From positions 868,001 to 932,000 of the forward strand of contig NZ_SJSK01000002.1 in assembly GCF_004331645.1 (NCBI RefSeq): a stretch of 64,000 nt of DNA, given 5' to 3'. The notes below the pieces were generated by a model. That model made no database searches. It saw only the letters and a list, made by a program, of their open reading frames with translations, and was not told where the DNA came from. A program made the translations under genes and the position numbers. Positions 9,578 to 18,147 of this stretch are shown piece by piece (the first letter of the stretch is position 1; the number at the start of each line of letters is the position of its first letter). The stretch comes from Pedobacter frigiditerrae. Lineage in GTDB: Bacteria > Bacteroidota > Bacteroidia > Sphingobacteriales > Sphingobacteriaceae.

Positions 9578-10276
9578 CTAACAAATTAACTTATAGCCGA
9601 AACCTCTATGATTAATTATCTGAACTGCTGGATCATACTTAAAATATCGCCTTAGTTTAGTGATAAAAACGTCTAAGCTTCTCGAGCTAAAAAAATCATC
9701 GTCTCCCCAAACCTGGAGTAAAAATTCTTTCCTTGCCAGCAATCTATTTCTATTCTGATAAAGCGTTTTTAAAACTTCGCTTTCCCTACCCGTCAATTGC
9801 TTTATTACCCCTTTATGGACTAAAACTCCTCTCATTATGTCGTAATTATATTTTCCAATATCAACTACACCTGAATTTTTATCACTTTGTTCATTTTCCA
9901 ACAAGCGGTTTTGGTTAAGCAATACCTTTATCCGAATAATCAACTCTTCCATATCAAAAGGCTTTCTAAGGTAATCATTTCCACCCGCCATATAGCCATT
10001 TAACACATCCTGAGGCGTTGTCCTTGCGGTTAAAAACAAAATAGGTGTATGCTTATCCTCTAGCCTAATTTTCTCAGCAATCGCTAACCCATTAATGGAG
10101 GGCAGCATTACATCAAGCAACATAAGCCCAGGTTTTTCGGAAGTGTAAGTATCATAAGCCAAGTTTCCATCTGTAATGTATATTACATCGAACCCCCTAG
10201 TTTCTAAACTATCCTTAATAATCAACCCTAAGGCAACTTCATCTTCTACTAATAGTATTTTAGGTGCCCCTTTCAT
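9578..10276 (-). CDS. OmpR-family response regulator
   Basis: The 232-residue protein has a receiver domain (VEDE acidic pair near residue 11, phosphorylatable aspartate in LLDVMLP, conserved threonine in LTART, lysine in LRKPFD) and a C-terminal winged helix (LTGRESEVLKTLYQNRN to INHRGFGYKLIC). It would be phosphorylated by the histidine kinase encoded just upstream; the two genes overlap in ATGA, which couples their translation. The thioredoxin-fold gene completes the operon, suggesting a cell-envelope or redox signal. Target genes cannot be read from the sequence. Confidence 0.95.
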   Translation of the reverse strand: MKGAPKILLVEDEVALGLIIKDSLETRGFDVIYITDGNLAYDTYTSEKPGLMLLDVMLPSINGLAIAEKIRLEDKHTPILFLTARTTPQDVLNGYMAGGNDYLRKPFDMEELIIRIKVLLNQNRLLENEQSDKNSGVVDIGKYNYDIMRGVLVHKGVIKQLTGRESEVLKTLYQNRNRLLARKEFLLQVWGDDDFFSSRSLDVFITKLRRYFKYDPAVQIINHRGFGYKLIC

Positions 10277-11910
10277 TGCGGTAAATTAATTTCGAAGATT
10301 GAGCCATTATCATCTGACTTTATAAGTTTAATTTTTCCCTTATGTTTTTCTATTATATTCTTTACATAGTTTAATCCTAATCCATGACCTTTCACACTAT
10401 GGTCGTTTGGACTAGGCACCCTAAAAAATTTATCGAAAATACTTTTCTGATAAGTGATGGGTATCCCGCTTCCATTATCGCTAATATCAATTTTAAGGCT
10501 AGTTGTGCTTTCAAAACATTCGATTTTAACCAGTACTTCCTCCCTACCATATTTAATCGCATTGTCTATCAAATTAATAAAAACGTTATAAAGATGTGTT
10601 TTATCTGCAAAAACTTCTTCTTTGGCTTGATAAGTCAATTCTATCTTAACTTTCTTTTTTGAGTGTAATTCCTGAATATTTATCATCTCAGTTAACATAT
10701 CTCTCAAATTAAATTTAATAATGTGGAGATTAAAATCGCTTCGTTCATAGATAGAACTATTTAAAATGTTATCAATCATAACCGACAAACGCTGCATCTC
10801 TTTAGCACTGGCATCTAAATACATAGTAGTTTTTTCTTTGTCCTTTAGTACACCGAAATATTGCATTCCCTGAATGGCTGCTAAAGCAGTAGCAACAGGG
10901 GTTTTTAACTCGTGAGAAACATTACCTATAAAATCATCCTTAATTTCTGAGAGCTTTTTCTGTTTTAAGATGGTGTAAAACATATAGGTTAAGCAAGAGC
11001 CTATTAACAAAAACAATAAACAAGAGCCCATTATGCTAAATAGCATTTGATTAAGGATATTTGAGGGATTTACCTTAACTACAAGAATGATAAATGGTAC
11101 TCCAAAATGTAATGTATTAGCAATATCATTGAGTATTGGTTTTACAACATAAATCATATCACTAGACTCACCTAATTTTTGCACATACGCATTCAAGGAG
11201 TCAAGCTGTTCGTTAAGCGGATGATAGCGATTATCACTCACCATCTCGACTACTTGCGTGGCTTCTGCTTGAAGAATCTTATTTACAGTTGATTTTTTAT
11301 TATAGATTTCATTAATTCCTTTTTGATAGACTATCTGCGTGGAAAGGTGATAATTCAATGTCTCTAAACGCCTTTTAATTATTTTATTTAAAATAGCAGT
11401 GTCTTCATGCAGATAAAAACAACGCATCAGACTATCTTGGAGTTTATCCTCCCAACTATTAGGCTCGTAATGAACGATTCCAACAAAAGTCGAATAAACA
11501 CCATCTAATACATCCAAATTCCCTTTGTTAATTCGGTCTAACAAAAGCGGATAAGGACTCCCTTGAACCTTATTCAATTCTTTTGCTGACACTTTAAAAG
11601 TTGTCCAAGAAGCATTGGGAAATCTTTTGGTCCTATAACCTAATTGCACATGCTGGCTATCTGGCATCTTCCAATGAACTTGAGTCTCAATATCACTTGG
11701 ATTAATCGCCTTGATCAACAACCGCCTTACTCGCTCAGCAACCAATTCTCGGTGCTCAATTATCGCTTCGTCTAATACGGTTTTTGCTTCATTTGCTATT
11801 TTATCCTTACTCAACTGATAACTACTATTTAACCAGATTACCTGGAAAACAAAGACACCGAGCGTTGCCAAAACACTCAGAGCAATAAGAGATCTTAATT
11901 TAAGTTTCAT
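10273..11910 (-). CDS. Membrane sensor histidine kinase
   Basis: The 545-residue protein has an N-terminal membrane segment (about residues 8-26), a periplasmic region of roughly 250 residues without a domain I recognise, a second membrane segment (about 286-312), a HisKA domain with the phospho-acceptor in NVSHELKTP, and a HATPase domain with N (NLIDNAIKYG), G1 (DISDNGSGI) and G2 (KGHGLGLNYV) boxes. Its start lies one base after the stop of the thioredoxin-like gene, and its end overlaps the response regulator, so the three genes form a single operon. The large sensor region suggests detection of a periplasmic signal. Confidence 0.93.
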   Translation of the reverse strand: MKLKLRSLIALSVLATLGVFVFQVIWLNSSYQLSKDKIANEAKTVLDEAIIEHRELVAERVRRLLIKAINPSDIETQVHWKMPDSQHVQLGYRTKRFPNASWTTFKVSAKELNKVQGSPYPLLLDRINKGNLDVLDGVYSTFVGIVHYEPNSWEDKLQDSLMRCFYLHEDTAILNKIIKRRLETLNYHLSTQIVYQKGINEIYNKKSTVNKILQAEATQVVEMVSDNRYHPLNEQLDSLNAYVQKLGESSDMIYVVKPILNDIANTLHFGVPFIILVVKVNPSNILNQMLFSIMGSCLLFLLIGSCLTYMFYTILKQKKLSEIKDDFIGNVSHELKTPVATALAAIQGMQYFGVLKDKEKTTMYLDASAKEMQRLSVMIDNILNSSIYERSDFNLHIIKFNLRDMLTEMINIQELHSKKKVKIELTYQAKEEVFADKTHLYNVFINLIDNAIKYGREEVLVKIECFESTTSLKIDISDNGSGIPITYQKSIFDKFFRVPSPNDHSVKGHGLGLNYVKNIIEKHKGKIKLIKSDDNGSIFEINLPQ

Positions 11911-11911
11911 C

Positions 11912-13393
11912 TTATTTCTTTAATAAGGTGGCAATTTCTTCAGCTTTTTCATTTACTGTACTTAAAGTTGTTTTCGACATCCTACTTACCACGGCACCTT
12001 TATCATTTACTAAGAAATGAGATGGATAACTGTGAAATTCAAATACATTATTTACTATATTAACTTCGTCCTTAGATAAATTGATAAAATCACCATCAAT
12101 CTTAAATTTCTTCTTAACAGCTAACATACTTTCCACAGTAGTGAAAGTAGAAAGAAATAAGAACTTAATCTGCTTCCCTGCCAAGGCAGCAATTAACTTC
12201 GGATAAGTTGGCAATTCGCTCATACATGGCCCGCACCAATCGCCCCAAAAATCGATGTATAAACTCATACCCTTGTATTGTGAAAATATATTGATTAATC
12301 TTTCCTTTAAAACCGGTTTAACCTTTAGCGCTTTTAAGCGAGCTACAATATCAAATTCGTTAAAAGCTTTGTGCATTGGAGCTTGCACTGTTCTTATCTG
12401 CTGTTTTAAAAATGGGTTATCAATAACCTCATTAAAGCGAGCCAAATAGGGCATTGGATCCGAACCAGAGCCTGCTCTTCGTAAAAAAGACCCAAAGTAT
12501 TGTAGTTCTCTAGCAATTCCAGTTGCAAATTTGTCAATTTCATCAAGGCAAATACCCATCGTGTTTTTTCCGTTCATAGCCTTAATTGCATCATACATTG
12601 GATTAATGTTAATCATGATCTGTTGCGCACCAGTTAAGCTACTTAAAAAAGCATAATAGGAAGAACAATTTAGCGCATTATCATTGTTAATTGGTATCGA
12701 GTTAATCAATTGCAGTAATTGCTTCTGTGTGATTTCCTTATTATACTTCCCTGCAAATGGAAAGAACAAAATACTTTGGCCTGCCTCATATTGAAACCGA
12801 CTACGTTGCCAATTGATAAATTTTTGATCTGCAACTTGATTGTCCTCTACAAAAGCACTTAAAAAAGCTAATTGTTCATTGAGTTTTATAACCACACTGG
12901 CGGCAAAAGCACTGTCTGTCTGCTTTTTATCACCCATATCAAATTCAGATTTAAAAGGATATTTATCATATGCCGTTTGGAATTTTAGAATCAGGTTATT
13001 GATGCTTGCCAATTCACCTTTAGCTACAAAAGCATTTTCATAATGTATTTCTTGTTTTACTTTAGAATCATAAATCTCTAACTGTAAAATGTTATTTGGC
13101 TTGGTATAAACATTTATATAGGCGCCTTTATAATTCAATTGGATATCACCTTCAAAGGATTGATAAAGCTTGATCAAAAAATCTCCATTATCCTCTATCT
13201 GAATAGCTTTACTTGTGGATCTTCCAAACAAATCATAAGTTGAAAAGCTAAGGAAATGATCTGTCTGACTTGAGTCATAGCCTACTACTTTCCCACTAAT
13301 TTGGACACTGTCCTTTGCATTAAATGGGTTAATTTGAGCAATTGCAGATTGAAATGCAATAAATGCCATCATAAACAATATGATTCTCTTCAT
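11912..13393 (-). CDS. TlpA-like thioredoxin-fold protein, exported
   Basis: The ATG at 13393 gives a standard signal peptide (MKRIILFMMAFIAFQSAIAQ); the longer frame would need a TTG seven codons earlier. After an N-terminal beta domain and a helical middle of about 250 residues, the C-terminus holds a thioredoxin domain with WGDWCGPCMSE, the redox-active CxxC of TlpA/ResA proteins. Such proteins reduce disulfides in the periplasm. It is first in an operon with a histidine kinase and a response regulator, so it may help sense or repair the condition the kinase detects. That link is inferred from gene order only. Confidence 0.88.
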   Translation of the reverse strand: MKRIILFMMAFIAFQSAIAQINPFNAKDSVQISGKVVGYDSSQTDHFLSFSTYDLFGRSTSKAIQIEDNGDFLIKLYQSFEGDIQLNYKGAYINVYTKPNNILQLEIYDSKVKQEIHYENAFVAKGELASINNLILKFQTAYDKYPFKSEFDMGDKKQTDSAFAASVVIKLNEQLAFLSAFVEDNQVADQKFINWQRSRFQYEAGQSILFFPFAGKYNKEITQKQLLQLINSIPINNDNALNCSSYYAFLSSLTGAQQIMININPMYDAIKAMNGKNTMGICLDEIDKFATGIARELQYFGSFLRRAGSGSDPMPYLARFNEVIDNPFLKQQIRTVQAPMHKAFNEFDIVARLKALKVKPVLKERLINIFSQYKGMSLYIDFWGDWCGPCMSELPTYPKLIAALAGKQIKFLFLSTFTTVESMLAVKKKFKIDGDFINLSKDEVNIVNNVFEFHSYPSHFLVNDKGAVVSRMSKTTLSTVNEKAEEIATLLKK

Positions 13394-13596
13394 GTTTTTT
13401 AGTTTTATTTTCAACGAAACTAGTCATCAAAACCAAACAAGAAAAACGCATTAAGAAACATTAACATTGTTTTTTAGGCAAATGGCTACAAGTTGTTCTT
13501 AGAATTCGATTTTAAGTTAAACCAAAAATTAACTTGAACTAATAAAACATACTTTTCATAGAAATAAACCTACATTCCCGTTACCGATCAAATGAG

Positions 13597-15951
13597 CTAT
13601 TTAAAATAAATTTTAAATGTAGTTCCCTTATTTAATGCACTTTCTACCTCTATTTTTCCTCCCATTGCCTCTACTTGATTTTTTGAAATGAATAATCCAA
13701 AGCCCCTTGCATCGGCATTGCCATTAAAGGTTTGATAGATACCAAACAACTTATCTCCATACTTCTCTAAGTCAATACCAATCCCATTATCCGAAACCCT
13801 TAACACATCTTGTCCATCTTCCTTAAAGCAAGCGATAGAAATAACAGGTTTTCTGTCTGGATGGCTATAACGTAAGGCATTAGAAAGCAAATTGAGTAAA
13901 ATACTCTCCAAGTATGCACGATTATAGTTAACTACGATATCATCATCAACCTTGTTTAAAATGGTAGCTTTTTTAGCCAAAATCTGTGTGTTTTGAACAG
14001 CCAAGGTTCTTTGTACATATTCACTCAAGTATAATGGCTCAATTTCAATGTCTATACTGGTTTGAATGTTTACTATATTGTTTAGGTTAAAAAGGGTTTC
14101 ATTCAAATTGCCCGCAACCTTTTTTAACAATTGTATCATTTCATTCCTATCGTCATCAGTTTGGGCACTTTCTATTAATGCCGAAATACCTTGTATGTTG
14201 CCTGCATGTGAGCGTAAATTATGAGAAACAATATAAGAGAAGTTCAATAGTCTTTTATTTTGTTCGGTTACCAAATTAAAAGACTTATTTAATGCTTCAT
14301 CAGCCTCTTTCTTATTGGTAATATCTATCATGATACCTCTTAATTTAAGAGGCTGGTCTTCTTCTTTTATTACCGTAACGATATCCCTAATCCAAACCAT
14401 AGAACCATCTTTGGCAAACATCCTATACTCTGCATCATGTTGACTGCCATTTGGCAATAACTTGTTGAGATAGGTCTGCATTACTTCTTTATCATCTGGA
14501 TGTAAGTGGTCTAACCAAAAATCAGGACTACTCATCCATTGTTTAACAGAATAGCCCAGTATATCTTGCACTTTTTCGCTTACAAAAGTACATTGGTGGG
14601 AGCTAAAATCACCCTCCCAAACAATTCCATCAATTGTATTAATTAAAGACTCTATCCTTCTTTGAGAATCTATCAATATCTGCTCCTCTAACTTGCGTTT
14701 AGTTACATCCTCAATAATAACAATATGATTTGTAGGTTCATCACCCTCATCCCATAAAGGGGTAATGGTTACACTTCCCCAAATCACAGTTCCATCTTTA
14801 CCTAAATACCTACTTTCTTTCTTAAACTGCCTTAATTCGCCTTTTAACAACTTCTTAAATGAAATTCGCTCTTCTCCCAAATCATCTAAATAGATAAGCG
14901 ATTTTATTTTTTTACTCAACAACTCGTTTTCCTGATAACCCAAAAAATCACACAAATATTGGTTTACCTCCAAAATCTGGCCTGTTGTAGAATTTACCCT
15001 CGCTATACCGACAGCTGCATGATCAAAAATATTCTTAAACTTACTTTCTGTATCAATTAATTGCGTGGCTTGAGCATAAACCACATTCTGTAGCTGGGCT
15101 TGTTTCCTTAAAAGTCGGGTTAACAAATAACTCGATAAACCAGTTAAACCCAAGCCAAACAATATGGCACTAATAATTTGCCATAGCGTACCATAAGGAT
15201 CCACGTTAATTACATAAACTTTCCAATCACCCTCTGGCAAAACGACTGATTTGTACTGCTGATTGGTAATGTCGTATTGTTTTGGAAGAAAAAACTCTTC
15301 CTTTTTGGTAAGGGGGTTAACTTTTGATAGTTGAAATTTATAATTCTCGTATTTATCATTATCAATACCTGCCTTTTTAAGCAGTGTATCTAATTTCATC
15401 ACTACTGCCGAAAATCCCCAAAACTCATTATTGATAAATAGTGGCAGCCTACCCACAACTCCTATACCTCCTTGCGTTAGTTTTACAGGCCCTTGATAAT
15501 ACATTCTACGTGTTTCAATAGCTTTTTTGGCTTCAAGAATAGTGCGTGTTGGGCTCTTAAAAAGATCTAGGTTAAAGGCTGCTTCATTACCCTTTAACGG
15601 ATAAATGTATTTAATTACCCCATTAGGCACCAATTGAACAGCCTGCAAATCTGGATTGGTTTTTACCAATTGCGACGCCACCTTCTCAAAGCCATTGGGC
15701 TTGCCATTATTATCTAAAGTAAGTGCTAACGTTAAGGCAATGGTATAACCATTTTTTAAGGATTGCTCAATGTTTGATTCGACCCCATCTAAAATATTTG
15801 AAATTTCTCTTTCCCTATTTTCCTGGAATAATTGATAGCGCTGCGTAACTATTAAGGATATAAGGCTTAACAAGAACAGGAAAAAAATAAACCCCGTTGT
15901 TATGGGCCTAGATAAAAACCAGACAGATAACCTATTGGACTTTTTCGCCAT
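13597..15951 (-). CDS. CHASE-PAS-PAS hybrid-free sensor histidine kinase
   Basis: The 784-residue protein has a membrane segment (about residues 16-35), an extracytoplasmic CHASE-type sensor (about 50-240, with VASQLVKTNPDLQAVQLVPNGVIKYIYPL), a second membrane segment (about 255-280), two PAS/PAC units (about 305-425 and 430-550), a histidine-kinase core with the acceptor in IVSHNLRSHAGN, and a C-terminal HATPase domain (RVSDNGIGIDL, RGFGLFISK). CHASE domains bind small extracellular ligands. No response regulator is adjacent in the same direction; the three-gene operon downstream already has its own kinase. The partner is therefore unknown. Confidence 0.92.
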   Translation of the reverse strand: MAKKSNRLSVWFLSRPITTGFIFFLFLLSLISLIVTQRYQLFQENREREISNILDGVESNIEQSLKNGYTIALTLALTLDNNGKPNGFEKVASQLVKTNPDLQAVQLVPNGVIKYIYPLKGNEAAFNLDLFKSPTRTILEAKKAIETRRMYYQGPVKLTQGGIGVVGRLPLFINNEFWGFSAVVMKLDTLLKKAGIDNDKYENYKFQLSKVNPLTKKEEFFLPKQYDITNQQYKSVVLPEGDWKVYVINVDPYGTLWQIISAILFGLGLTGLSSYLLTRLLRKQAQLQNVVYAQATQLIDTESKFKNIFDHAAVGIARVNSTTGQILEVNQYLCDFLGYQENELLSKKIKSLIYLDDLGEERISFKKLLKGELRQFKKESRYLGKDGTVIWGSVTITPLWDEGDEPTNHIVIIEDVTKRKLEEQILIDSQRRIESLINTIDGIVWEGDFSSHQCTFVSEKVQDILGYSVKQWMSSPDFWLDHLHPDDKEVMQTYLNKLLPNGSQHDAEYRMFAKDGSMVWIRDIVTVIKEEDQPLKLRGIMIDITNKKEADEALNKSFNLVTEQNKRLLNFSYIVSHNLRSHAGNIQGISALIESAQTDDDRNEMIQLLKKVAGNLNETLFNLNNIVNIQTSIDIEIEPLYLSEYVQRTLAVQNTQILAKKATILNKVDDDIVVNYNRAYLESILLNLLSNALRYSHPDRKPVISIACFKEDGQDVLRVSDNGIGIDLEKYGDKLFGIYQTFNGNADARGFGLFISKNQVEAMGGKIEVESALNKGTTFKIYFK

Positions 15952-16108
15952 GGCTAATTAAACTGATTGATTAAAATGACCCACATTAACTTAAATTGAG
16001 ATTGTTGTGTGATAAATATAGTAAAATTGATTAATAAGATGTTGCAACAGAAATGTTTTAAAACAATAGCATTGCTTATTTCAAAATAAACCCCTAAGCA
16101 CTAATCTA

Positions 16109-16139
16109 TTTGGTAATTAGCTTATTTGTATTAATTTTG
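16109..16139 (+). promoter_or_regulatory. Bacteroidetes housekeeping-type promoter for the ECF sigma gene
   Basis: TTTG at 16109-16112 and TAATTTTG at 16132-16139 (TAnnTTTG) are separated by 19 bases, which fits the primary sigma factor consensus in this phylum. The sigma gene starts about 70 bases further on. Confidence 0.6.
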
Positions 16140-16218
16140 ATAGCTACATCATAACTCTTGCTTTACCCCTATTAAAATTTTACTTCTTTGGTTTTCAAAT
16201 AAAATTTGTGATTGCAGC

Positions 16219-16785
16219 ATGTTGCTAGACACTTCTCCTTCTGACACCGAATTGATTGAATTACTGAAGAGTGAGGATGCCTTAGCCTATACCATCATTT
16301 ACAACAAATATTTTGATGTTTTATACCTTCAGGCTTATCAAAAACTACGCGACAAGGAGGAAGCTCAAGACTTACTACATGAACTTTTTGCACAACTGTG
16401 GAACAAGAGAAATTCATTAGTCATTAATTCTAGCCTATCGGGATATTTATACACTGCTGTTAGAAACAAGGTTTTAGATGTAATTTCACATCAAGAGGTA
16501 GAATCTAAATACATTAAGTCTTTACAAGGTTACATAGAACAAGGTTATTGCATTACAGATCATAACATAAGAGAAAAACAGCTATCTGCCTTAATTGAAA
16601 GTGGCATTGCCAGTTTACCGCCTAAAATGAGGGAAGTTTTTAACCTCAGCAGAAAAGATAAACTTAGCCACAAAGAAATAGCTGCACAGCTTAATTTATC
16701 TGAACAAACGGTTAAGAAACAAATTAATAATGCGCTTAAAATATTGCGTAGTAAGCTAGGAATGATGCTTTTTATTAGTCTTTAA
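16219..16785 (+). CDS. ECF sigma factor, FecI-like (Bacteroidetes type)
   Basis: The 188-residue protein shows sigma region 2 (YNKYFDVLYLQAYQKLRDKEEAQDLLHELFAQLW) and region 4 (LPPKMREVFNLSRKDKLSHKEIAAQLNLSEQTVKKQ), typical of the Bacteroidetes RpoE/FecI-like family. It lies directly before a FecR-type anti-sigma gene and a SusC gene whose N-terminal STN domain signals to FecR. Substrate binding at SusC is expected to release this factor to transcribe the importer genes. A good housekeeping promoter lies upstream. Confidence 0.95.
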   Translation: MLLDTSPSDTELIELLKSEDALAYTIIYNKYFDVLYLQAYQKLRDKEEAQDLLHELFAQLWNKRNSLVINSSLSGYLYTAVRNKVLDVISHQEVESKYIKSLQGYIEQGYCITDHNIREKQLSALIESGIASLPPKMREVFNLSRKDKLSHKEIAAQLNLSEQTVKKQINNALKILRSKLGMMLFISL

Positions 16786-16875
16786 ATTAATTTTAATTTT
16801 TTGTTAAATTTATATACCCCCCACCTACCCCCTTTGCCGTCTATATTTTAAAGAGGAAATAGTCTCTTTAAGGAC

Positions 16876-17997
16876 ATGAAAAACATCGAAGCAAAGCAAC
16901 TACTCAAAAAATATAAGGAAGGCAATTGTACCGAATCAGACTTAGCTCTTTTAGAGAGTTGGTACCTAACAGTAGACAATGAAAAAATCGACATCAGCAT
17001 TGAGGAACTAAACGAGGCAAAAAGCCAAGTTTGGGCAACATTACCAATTCACAAACGCAAAGAAAAAGCAATTAAACTTTGGCCAAAACTTGCTAAAGTT
17101 GCCAGCGCTGCTGTGGTATTAATTTGCCTGTCTTTTAGTTTGTATTTCTACCTCGACAAAAACAACAATCCCGCCAAAACAAGTCAAGCTATTGTTCAAA
17201 TCTTACCGGGAGGTAAAAAAGCAACATTAACCCTGGCAAACGGCGTATCCATTTCACTAAATGAGGCGAACATTGGAAAAATAGGCGATCAGGGTGGCTC
17301 AAATATCTTTAAAACTGAAGATGGGCAATTGACTTATAACACTAGCAATGCAGCCGCTACTTCACAAATAAACTTATTGACCATACCTAATGGAGGTTAC
17401 TATAATTTAACATTAGAAGACGGCACTAAAGTTTGGCTTAACTCGGCATCTAGCTTAAAATATCCAACTGTATTTAATGAAAATGAAAGGGTTGTTGAGT
17501 TAACAGGTGAAGGTTATTTTGAAGTAGCTCACAATGCCAACAAACCATTTAAGGTAATAGCCAACAACCAGGTTGTCCAAGTATTGGGCACCCATTTTAA
17601 CATCAATGCTTATCATGACGAAAAGAGTATAGCTACCACATTGGCCCAAGGCAGTGTGAGGGTAAGGACTAAAAATGGCACTACTAAGGTGTTAATACCT
17701 GGTCAGCAAGCCAATGTAATAGGAGATTTAATTAATATTAAATCTGCAAATGTTGATGATGAAACAGCTTGGATACACAATGAATTTGTATTTAACAATG
17801 AAGACATGGGCAGTATCATGCGAAAAATCTCGAGGTGGTATGATGTTGAAGTACAGTGCCCAAGCGATTTATCAAGAATGGTATTTACTGGCTCAGTGTC
17901 TAGATCAAAAAACATTAAACAAGTATTAAGAATAATGGAATTAACAGAAAGTATTCACTTTAAATTCGAAGGAAGGAGGATTACTGTTATGCCGTAA
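16876..17997 (+). CDS. FecR-type anti-sigma factor
   Basis: The 373-residue protein has a short cytoplasmic N-terminal region that would bind the sigma factor, one membrane segment (about residues 73-93), a periplasmic FecR domain (about 170-270, LNSASSLKYPTVFNENERVVELTGEGYFEVAHN) and a C-terminal DUF4974 domain (FNNEDMGSIMRKISRWYDVEV to ITVMP). It passes the signal from the STN domain of the downstream SusC protein to the upstream ECF sigma factor. It is followed by hairpins before susC, so the regulators and the transporter genes are probably on separate messages. Confidence 0.95.
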   Translation: MKNIEAKQLLKKYKEGNCTESDLALLESWYLTVDNEKIDISIEELNEAKSQVWATLPIHKRKEKAIKLWPKLAKVASAAVVLICLSFSLYFYLDKNNNPAKTSQAIVQILPGGKKATLTLANGVSISLNEANIGKIGDQGGSNIFKTEDGQLTYNTSNAAATSQINLLTIPNGGYYNLTLEDGTKVWLNSASSLKYPTVFNENERVVELTGEGYFEVAHNANKPFKVIANNQVVQVLGTHFNINAYHDEKSIATTLAQGSVRVRTKNGTTKVLIPGQQANVIGDLINIKSANVDDETAWIHNEFVFNNEDMGSIMRKISRWYDVEVQCPSDLSRMVFTGSVSRSKNIKQVLRIMELTESIHFKFEGRRITVMP

Positions 17998-18030
17998 ATT
18001 TTACCTACACAAACAGTAAGCTGAAAATAA

Positions 18031-18078
18031 GTTAGAGGCGGTTGCAACGCCCCTAACCTTATACTCTAAAAGAGTTTT
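18031..18078 (+). terminator. Hairpins between fecR-type and susC-type genes
   Basis: GTTAGAGGCG pairs with CGCCCCTAAC (18031-18057, one mismatch). A short ACTCT-AAA-AGAGT stem with a T run follows at 18063-18078. Together they could terminate the regulator message or attenuate read-through to susC. Confidence 0.55.
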
Positions 18079-18147
18079 ATTCAGGTTAGCTTGTTAAATA
18101 AATCGACTCAATTAACATTTGAAACTTAAACCCAAACAAACAAATGT

